DNA of 15,744 bases from positions 1 to 15,744 of the forward strand of contig JAPPDO010000091.1 of the NCBI GenBank assembly GCA_028821635.1, read 5' to 3'. The notes beneath the pieces are model-generated. The model had not been told where the DNA came from and did no database searches. It saw only the letters and a list, made by a program, of their open reading frames with translations. The translations under genes were made by a program, and so were the position numbers. The stretch comes from Ekhidna sp. GTDB lineage: Bacteria > Bacteroidota > Bacteroidia > Cytophagales > Cyclobacteriaceae. Positions 1 to 6,283 of the stretch are shown one piece after another (the first letter of the stretch is position 1; each line of letters begins with the position of its first letter).

Positions 1-2301
1 CAAAGCACGAGTTCACAACTCGGTATACCTGAGATTTACGATTACTTATACCATGAGTTTTACTCGTATCTTAACTCGAAGTATAATTCTGATTACACGA
101 TATGGTCAATGATCCATATAGCCTTAGATCGCATAGATTCTGACTTTGACGGGAAAGCAATCGTGGCCGAAGACATCATCAAAGTAATCGGTTTTGTAAA
201 CCTATTTGGACATAAAGGAGCACACGTTGAGGATAATTTCATTATAGAATATCTCTCCTATATCCATGACAAGAAGGATCTCAAAAATGCTGTTGAAAAA
301 CTCGTCACTCTAAAGATTTTACGATTTAATAGGTTTAGCAGGTCCTACAAAATCACGGAAGGTACTGATCTCAATATCGAAAGTGAGTTACTGCAAGTAT
401 CAAATGAGATTGAAACAAAACTCAACGTCGTTCATAAGCTTAAAGAATACTTTGATTTCGCTGTTATCAATGCCAAATCTGTTTCTTATAAAATAGGTAC
501 GCCAAGATTCTTTCAATACTACATTTCGGAAAAGCCTATTAGCGAACTATCTAAGAAGCAATATCAAATTGATGGCGTGATCAACCTCGTATTTGATTCT
601 AATCTTGATAATAAGCTACTAAAATCTGTCTCCTCTGTAAATGAAGACTTTATCTATGCTTCTTTTCAAAACATTGGCGATATCAAAGAAACAATCTATG
701 AGATTGAAAAGACTGGACAGGTAATTAAGAAGTATGGTGATGACAAGGTAGCTGTTAAAGAGCTTCAGAGTATTCAAGAGAGCTTGAAGAGCTTACTTAA
801 TCATCAGGTACTTGATGCTCTTTTTACAAAGGATGTTGAGTGGTATTATCAAGGTAGAAAGATCAAGATTGATTCTAAAAAAGCACTTTATAAGAAAATT
901 TCTGAGGTATGTGAGAAGGTTTATTATAACACTCCAATTTTCAGAAATGAACTGATCAATCGTCATTTTACTCCCGGTAACATTGCCAACTCTAAAAAAA
1001 TCCTCTTCGAGCATTTAGTAAATGACCATAACAAAGATGATTTTGGCTTTTCTAAAGCTCATTTTCCAGCTGAAAAGACTATTTATCTGACGCTGTTAAA
1101 GAATACAGGGATTCACTCTTTTCAGGCTGGAGGTTATACATTAATAAAACCTACGGAAGCTAGTTTTATCCCGCTATGGGAACATAGCGAAGCATTTCTT
1201 GAGTCAGCGAAAAAGGAAAAGAAAACGGTTGAGGACTTCTATCAACACTTCAAATCCAAGCCATTCAAATTGACAACAGGATTTCTTGACTTTTGGATTC
1301 CTATCTTCTTATTCATCAAAAGAGACGATTTTGCTTTATTTGGTAAGGAAGAAGGTTACTTACCTGAAATCAATGAAGCTATTCTCTATCTATTCACAAG
1401 AAATGCTTCAAAATATGAAATCAAGGCCTTTGATGTTCAAGGAGTTAAACTCGATTTATACAACAAATACAGGGAGTTACTACAACTTAAAGATGTAAGC
1501 AAGGTCAATAACAAAAGCCTGATTGAAAGCATCAGACCGTTCCTAGTTTTTTATCGAGAGCTTAACGCATATACTCAGCAAACCAAAAGACTCTCTAAAG
1601 AAGCAATTAGCATTCGGGAAACTATACAAAAAACTCAAGACCCGGAAAAGCTATTCTTTGAAGAGTTTCCAAAAAATCTGGGAACGAGTCTGAAGGAGAT
1701 TCTCAAGTCTGAAACCAACTTGGAGGAATATGTAAACAAACTTCGATTAGCCATTAAGGAACTAAGAGGTTCATTTGATGAATTGGTAAATCGTGTGGAA
1801 ACTTATCTAGTTGAGGAAGTACTTGCACAGAAAGGGCTATCATTTAGCGATTATAAGACACTAATCACAGATAGATATGACAAGTTAAAAGAGCATATCT
1901 TGTTACCCGCTCAAAAAAGCCTGATCATTAGATTGAGATCACCTCTTGATGATCGAACTTCCTGGTTAAATTCTATTTGTCAGGTCATTTTGGGTAAGAG
2001 TCTTGATAAGGTAAAAGATAAAGAAGAAGACACGCTGAAAGAGAAAGTTAGACAAGCTCTTTTTGAACTGGATAACCTCGTGGATATTGTCAAAAAGCAG
2101 AAAAATCCAGATCAGGAGGGCATTAAAATTCAACTAACCAGTTTTGGAAAAGGACTTCAAGAAGAAACGATTCTCATTCCACATAAAGATCAAAAGGAAA
2201 TAGAACAAAAACTAAAAGAAGTATCAAATTCGTTAAGTACCAATAAAAAAATGAATCTATATTTATTGATCACTTTGCTTAAGCAACAGCTAGATGGCTA
2301 A
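1..2301 (+). CDS. C-terminal part of a large conflict-system ATPase, SspC-like (5' end outside window)
   Basis: The reading frame is open from base 1, without a stop before the first ATG at 109, and those 36 codons read like protein (a TSSQLGIPEIYDYLY-type segment). I therefore treat this as a 5'-truncated gene giving at least 766 residues. No Walker A or B motif lies in the window; any nucleotide-binding domain must be upstream. The visible part begins with a lid or winged-helix-like region (GFVNLFG near base 190, then a short repeated-helix segment ending in ITEGTDLNIE) and a GTPRFFQYY motif near base 500. It ends in a long charged, coiled-coil-like helical region (about 1560-2300) holding PLDDRTSW near 1940. 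This layout suits the big ATPases next to PAPS-reductase-type genes in phosphorothioate (SspC) and BREX-like systems. The stop overlaps the next start by 8 nt. The SspC assignment rests mainly on gene order; a BrxC/PglY-like ATPase is the main alternative. Confidence 0.5.
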   Translation, partial: QSTSSQLGIPEIYDYLYHEFYSYLNSKYNSDYTIWSMIHIALDRIDSDFDGKAIVAEDIIKVIGFVNLFGHKGAHVEDNFIIEYLSYIHDKKDLKNAVEKLVTLKILRFNRFSRSYKITEGTDLNIESELLQVSNEIETKLNVVHKLKEYFDFAVINAKSVSYKIGTPRFFQYYISEKPISELSKKQYQIDGVINLVFDSNLDNKLLKSVSSVNEDFIYASFQNIGDIKETIYEIEKTGQVIKKYGDDKVAVKELQSIQESLKSLLNHQVLDALFTKDVEWYYQGRKIKIDSKKALYKKISEVCEKVYYNTPIFRNELINRHFTPGNIANSKKILFEHLVNDHNKDDFGFSKAHFPAEKTIYLTLLKNTGIHSFQAGGYTLIKPTEASFIPLWEHSEAFLESAKKEKKTVEDFYQHFKSKPFKLTTGFLDFWIPIFLFIKRDDFALFGKEEGYLPEINEAILYLFTRNASKYEIKAFDVQGVKLDLYNKYRELLQLKDVSKVNNKSLIESIRPFLVFYRELNAYTQQTKRLSKEAISIRETIQKTQDPEKLFFEEFPKNLGTSLKEILKSETNLEEYVNKLRLAIKELRGSFDELVNRVETYLVEEVLAQKGLSFSDYKTLITDRYDKLKEHILLPAQKSLIIRLRSPLDDRTSWLNSICQVILGKSLDKVKDKEEDTLKEKVRQALFELDNLVDIVKKQKNPDQEGIKIQLTSFGKGLQEETILIPHKDQKEIEQKLKEVSNSLSTNKKMNLYLLITLLKQQLDG

Positions 2302-3433
2302 ACTAAGACATGTAATCGGAATATCGGGAGGGAAGGATAGTACGGCACTCGCTATTTACTTAAAGGATAAATATCCTCAACTTGACCTTATCTATTACTT
2401 CTGCGATACGGGCAAGGAACTTGACGAAACCTATCAATTGATTGACCGTTTGGAAGGATATTTAGGTGAGAAGATTACAAAGTTAGAAGCTGACGAAGCG
2501 GTAAAATCCGGAAAAAATCCGTTTGATTTTTATTATAATTCTTATCGGGGATATTTACCGTCCAATGTAGCTAGATGGTGCACTAAGAAAATGAAACTCG
2601 ATCCATTTGAGAAGTTTGTCGGGGACTCTCCTACTGTTTCTTATGTAGGTATTCGAGGTGATGAGGACCGAGAGGGATACATTTCAACGAAATCCAATAT
2701 TCAATCCATTTTCCCTTTTCGCAGGAACATTTGGAGCGAGGAGATTATCAAATCTATATTGGCTAATGATAACCGGACTGAATTAAGTGACTTGTATAAC
2801 AAATATTTCAATGGTGCAGAGTTAGATCGAGCTGTTGATATTGTTAATGAAGATCTTCAGATAATTGATCGTAATAAGGAGCATAACCGAAAGGTTATAC
2901 TTGAGAAACTGGAAGCACTCTTATCACTTGATACGGTAACGTTTAATCACGTCGTTTTTCAGTTTTTGAAATCAAGAAATTACCCGCTTTCTTTTGAAGA
3001 TGACTACCCACTATTGAATGATGAGCAGGTTCTGGTTCTTGATGATATTTTTAAAATTCTCAGAGACAGTGGCGTAGGTGTACCGGGATATTATGAAAAG
3101 ATTGATTATCAGGTGAATGGTGAGACAGGGCAATATGCTCGAAGTAGATCAGGTTGCTACTTCTGCTTTTTCCAGCAAAAAATTGAGTGGGTTTGGCTTC
3201 ACGAACAACATCCCGATTTATATCAACAAGCTATGGAGTATGAAAACGAAAAAGAAGGCTTTACATGGAATCAGCATGAGTCTTTGCAAGATTTGATCCA
3301 TCCAGATAGAATTGATCAAATCAAAGCGGAGCATCTCAATCGAATGAATAAAGAGAAGTCTAAAGGCTCTAAGTTTTTAATCGACATTCTTGACGACACG
3401 GAGAGTGAAGGATGTCCAGTTTGTTTTATTTAA
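2294..3433 (+). CDS. PP-loop ATP pyrophosphatase / PAPS-reductase-family protein, SspD/DndC-like
   Basis: This 379-residue protein carries the PP-loop SGGKDST at residues 11-17. It also has the family's YYFCDTGKELDET segment (34-46), an RWCTKKMK motif (94-101, Cys96) and VGIRGDEDREGY (118-129). A mostly helical insert of about 140 residues follows, then a CYFC pair (Cys288, Cys291) and a second CPVC pair at the extreme C-terminus (Cys374, Cys377). In the DndC/SspD family such enzymes activate the DNA backbone with ATP during phosphorothioate insertion, and DndC holds a 4Fe-4S cluster. I infer that the two CxxC pairs could be its ligands. The ATG lies within the last codons of the upstream ATPase gene (8-nt overlap), which suggests translational coupling. 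No sulfate-assimilation genes are nearby, so housekeeping CysH is unlikely. The family call is firm; the exact SspD role is inferred. Confidence 0.78.
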   Translation: MAKLRHVIGISGGKDSTALAIYLKDKYPQLDLIYYFCDTGKELDETYQLIDRLEGYLGEKITKLEADEAVKSGKNPFDFYYNSYRGYLPSNVARWCTKKMKLDPFEKFVGDSPTVSYVGIRGDEDREGYISTKSNIQSIFPFRRNIWSEEIIKSILANDNRTELSDLYNKYFNGAELDRAVDIVNEDLQIIDRNKEHNRKVILEKLEALLSLDTVTFNHVVFQFLKSRNYPLSFEDDYPLLNDEQVLVLDDIFKILRDSGVGVPGYYEKIDYQVNGETGQYARSRSGCYFCFFQQKIEWVWLHEQHPDLYQQAMEYENEKEGFTWNQHESLQDLIHPDRIDQIKAEHLNRMNKEKSKGSKFLIDILDDTESEGCPVCFI

Positions 3434-4527
3434 TTCCCATGAGTTCATTTCGAGTTGATGACCTTAGAATCATAGAAAGTACTAATACACAGGTAAGGAG
3501 AATAAATGTCATCACAGCCTTCATACAATTGATTGGTAAGCGACAGGTACCTAGTGAAATTTTAAAGAAAGAGTTAGAAAATTGGAGTAAAAAAGAAGCA
3601 GAAAGAAATGAGAAATATAAGAATGCTACAGGTAAACTAACAGAAAACGACGGTTCAACTACAGCATTTCCTAAATACATTCAGTTATTATCTTCTATTG
3701 GTTTGATAAGAAGAACCGGCAATATACTAAGCCTAACTAAACAAGGAAAATTTGTTTTTAACGTCTTTAAAGATGATCAGAACAATAAGCATCTTCATCT
3801 CTTTGAGAAGATCATTTATTTGGATTTATTTCTCAGATATGACGCAGATATAATTATTTGCATTTACAATATCCTATATGGCAGTAAAAACCCAATGAAT
3901 CAAAAAGCGGTTCAAAAGCAATTTAAATCATTTTTAGTAGATCGTTTATCTTCCAAATTAAAGTACTCAACAACACATACAAAATCAAAGGTTGCTGAGA
4001 GAAAAAGAGTTATTCAAGTGCAATGGGAAAAACCTGAAAGCTATGCTGAACACTTTGTAGCACCAAGACTAGAGTGGATGTCTGATTTAGGAATTGTTGA
4101 AAAAATAAACTCCGGTTCAAATACCACTTATCAAATGACTGTTCAAGGAACAAATTTTTTTAACTCTTTCAATAGAAATATTGATTTTATTGATTTTACT
4201 AATGAGTGGTACTTGAATAATTTCTTTCGCAAAAGTTCAATACTTTTTGAAATGGATTTAAAAGAATCCTCTTTTAATAAGTGTCAATTGGGAAAATTAT
4301 TGATGCTTTCATCAAATTTCGTGGAATCCTCCGGTTCGTTCAAACTGCCCGTTCGTGAAACGCTATTTTATGTTTCACTATCAATGCTTATTTTGCATAA
4401 AACGATTATTGAATCATCAGAATTAATTGCAATGCTTGAAGAGGATATAATTCATGACAATCAAGTATTTGGTATAAAATCCTCGGCACGCATTAATGAA
4501 GGGTATATAACAAATAAGATTAAGTGA
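3412..4527 (+). CDS. Uncharacterised protein with two winged-helix-like segments, in the defence operon
   Basis: I do not recognise a named family for these 371 residues. Two stretches look like winged-helix modules, each with a helix leading into a beta-wing: residues about 86-119 (FPKYIQLLSSIGLI, then ILSLTKQGKFVF) and about 217-253 (APRLEWMSDLGIVEK, then TTYQMTVQGTNFF). A lysine-rich basic stretch lies near 165-200, compatible with nucleic-acid binding. The N-terminal 65 residues are helical and charged. The start at 3412 overlaps the upstream gene by 22 nt and is preceded by purine-rich GGAGAG/GAAGG. A second ATG at 3439, 5 nt past the upstream stop, is an equally possible start (362 residues). 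The region is very AT-rich (18 G+C in the 60 bases 3841-3900). Placed between the PP-loop gene and a PIN nuclease, it may recognise DNA for the system; that is inference. Confidence 0.6.
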   Translation: MSSLFYLIPMSSFRVDDLRIIESTNTQVRRINVITAFIQLIGKRQVPSEILKKELENWSKKEAERNEKYKNATGKLTENDGSTTAFPKYIQLLSSIGLIRRTGNILSLTKQGKFVFNVFKDDQNNKHLHLFEKIIYLDLFLRYDADIIICIYNILYGSKNPMNQKAVQKQFKSFLVDRLSSKLKYSTTHTKSKVAERKRVIQVQWEKPESYAEHFVAPRLEWMSDLGIVEKINSGSNTTYQMTVQGTNFFNSFNRNIDFIDFTNEWYLNNFFRKSSILFEMDLKESSFNKCQLGKLLMLSSNFVESSGSFKLPVRETLFYVSLSMLILHKTIIESSELIAMLEEDIIHDNQVFGIKSSARINEGYITNKIK

Positions 4528-5174
4528 AAGCTACATGCTTTATTGATGCTTCCAGTTACATTTACTTAACTCAAGATTCTAGCTATATGGGAAAAACTCT
4601 TTTGTCACTCCTAAGTGAACAAGTTACAATAAGGTTTTGCAATGAAGTGAACCTGGAGATTTCCCGCCATAGCAATTCCAATATGCCTTCCATCAACAAA
4701 CGAAAAAACAATGTTCACAAACTAGAAGGACATAAACGAATAAAAACTTATAAAGAATACGAGTTACAGCTATTTGATTCAGTAAGCAATTCCGGTGCAA
4801 GTAATAGAGGTGAAAAACATAATTTAGTGGCTGCCATAGACTTTGATTTGTGTAAAAAGGGTAGAACCGGTGGCATTATTCTTCTCACGGATGACCAAAA
4901 AGCGATAAAAAATGTGTTAGAAGAACAATTAGGAGCTTTCCCAATATTGAATATTTGGGATTCATTTGATGTAATATTATTTCTTTATTTCAGAAATAAG
5001 CACTTCACCTTTGATATAGCCGGTGCTGCGTTTAGAGATATAAACGCTACCTTAGCTAGGGATCTATCTCCTGAAACAGATCCGAAAAAAACACAAGAAA
5101 GACTGAAAAAACTTAAAGTGTATAGCAATAGGTTGAATAGAGTAAAAAAAATTAAAACCATGACCGCTGCGTAA
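4524..5174 (+). CDS. PIN-domain nuclease-like protein
   Basis: The 216-residue product has the outline of a PIN (PilT N-terminal) nuclease domain. It opens with a beta-strand and first acid (TCFIDAS, Asp8). A GEKHNLVAA motif gives the second acid (Glu97) on its helix, and ILLTDDQKAIKN gives the strand and third acid pair (Asp123/Asp124). Glu45 in an NLEISRH segment could add a further ligand. The C-terminal 50 residues are lysine/arginine-rich and may bind nucleic acid. PIN domains are metal-dependent RNases or, less often, DNases, so the substrate cannot be read from sequence. The start is GTG, sharing GTGA with the preceding stop (4-nt overlap), and the stop shares one base with the next ATG (TAATG). 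No antitoxin-like small gene lies beside it, so this does not look like a VapBC pair. Its tight coupling suggests it is the nuclease of the operon. Confidence 0.68.
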   Translation: MKATCFIDASSYIYLTQDSSYMGKTLLSLLSEQVTIRFCNEVNLEISRHSNSNMPSINKRKNNVHKLEGHKRIKTYKEYELQLFDSVSNSGASNRGEKHNLVAAIDFDLCKKGRTGGIILLTDDQKAIKNVLEEQLGAFPILNIWDSFDVILFLYFRNKHFTFDIAGAAFRDINATLARDLSPETDPKKTQERLKKLKVYSNRLNRVKKIKTMTAA

Positions 5175-6283
5175 TGAAGGAATTAGAAGATTTTAAACTA
5201 AGAGAAAACCCGTTTCAGCACATTACTCCTATTCCCGGCCGTGGTGGGATTGATACTCCATGGGCCGGCCATAAGGTCTTAAAAGAAAATATTGAGGGAA
5301 TTTATAAACGTCTCTTCAATAATCCACCACGGCAGATAGTACTTAATTGGGGCCCCTATGGAGGTGGTAAAACTTTTGCTGCTTATAAATTTCTTGAAAA
5401 GCGGAGGGAAAGAATTGATTTACACCAAACTTATGTAAGATCACCTAAGCAGGGAAACTCTGCCGATAAAGAATTATACAAAAGCCTTATCGGTTTTATA
5501 TCCTACAAAAAAATTAAGCGTCAAATTCAAAAATTGATTAATGAGCTTGGTGAGGATGGTGCTTTTGACTTCATCTCTAATAAGATTAGAAGTGAAGAAA
5601 TAGCTGAAGCTATTTTGAGGATAGGTTCTCAAGATGAGGCAATTTCTAAATTAATGAAGAGATATGTTTTTGAGGGTTTAACAAGAACGGAATTAAAAGA
5701 AGTTGATCTTCCGAAAAATATTGATTGGGGCACTGATAGTATCGAATTCCTTTCAGGAATAATTCATTGCTTTATAGGTGATCAAGAAAAGATAAAAGGA
5801 CGTTTCGTGCTTTGGATTGACGAAATGGAAGATATGATATACTACTCACAAAAGGAGTATAGGGCTTTTTCGCAGGTATTAAGAGACTTATTTGACTCCA
5901 TCAATCAACATTTTTTGGTTCTCCTCAATTTTACTTTAGCAGAACCGGAAGAGGATACGATTGAATTATTGCTGGGAGCAGCACTTTGGTCAAGAATCAA
6001 TAAAAAAATAAGATTTAAAGAACTGTCCAACGATGAAGCACTTGAATATTGTTCCGATCTAATCAGTCACTATCACACAGAGAATGGATTATCAAGCTAT
6101 ATGCCATTTTCGGAAGATATCATTAATGGAATTATTAGAATCATTCCTTCAAATAGCTTAACTCCTCGTGAAATAAATCGGTACTGTGGAGAAGTTTTAA
6201 ATTTTGCTATGGAAAATGATCATAAAAAAATCACGCTAAACACTGTAAATGAATGTTTAGAAAAAATCAGAGAGAACGAATAG
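5174..6283 (+). CDS. ORC/Cdc6-like AAA ATPase, partner of the PIN nuclease
   Basis: This 369-residue ATPase has an N-terminal ENPFQHITP segment leading into Walker A GPYGGGKT (residues 60-67) and Walker B FVLWIDE (211-217). It also shows a sensor-1-like LNFT (251-254), a candidate arginine finger WSRINKK (272-278) and a sensor-2-like TPREINRY (330-337). About 140 residues between Walker A and B are mostly charged helix, longer than in a minimal AAA core. The order resembles the ORC/Cdc6-type and AAA_16-like ATPases often used as regulators or loaders in defence loci. It could gate the PIN nuclease or load the complex on DNA; this is inferred from the adjacent, 1-nt-overlapping gene. The TAG stop is directly followed on the other strand by the stop of the GHKL gene, with no intergenic base. 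It is the last plus-strand gene of the cluster. Confidence 0.72.
   Translation: MKELEDFKLRENPFQHITPIPGRGGIDTPWAGHKVLKENIEGIYKRLFNNPPRQIVLNWGPYGGGKTFAAYKFLEKRRERIDLHQTYVRSPKQGNSADKELYKSLIGFISYKKIKRQIQKLINELGEDGAFDFISNKIRSEEIAEAILRIGSQDEAISKLMKRYVFEGLTRTELKEVDLPKNIDWGTDSIEFLSGIIHCFIGDQEKIKGRFVLWIDEMEDMIYYSQKEYRAFSQVLRDLFDSINQHFLVLLNFTLAEPEEDTIELLLGAALWSRINKKIRFKELSNDEALEYCSDLISHYHTENGLSSYMPFSEDIINGIIRIIPSNSLTPREINRYCGEVLNFAMENDHKKITLNTVNECLEKIRENE

Noticed and set aside
1..3433. BREX type 4 locus (large ATPase plus PAPS-reductase gene)
   Set aside because: No PglZ, BrxL or other BREX marker is visible. Gene order fits SspC-SspD better, though the upstream flank could change this.
2294..3433. 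Assimilatory PAPS reductase (CysH)
   Set aside because: The SGGKDST PP-loop, the long insert and the two CxxC pairs, together with the defence-like neighbours, fit the DndC/SspD branch; no sulfate-assimilation genes adjoin.
4524..5174. VapC toxin of a toxin-antitoxin pair
   Set aside because: It is longer than usual VapC, lacks a small antitoxin gene beside it, and is translationally coupled to larger genes on both sides.
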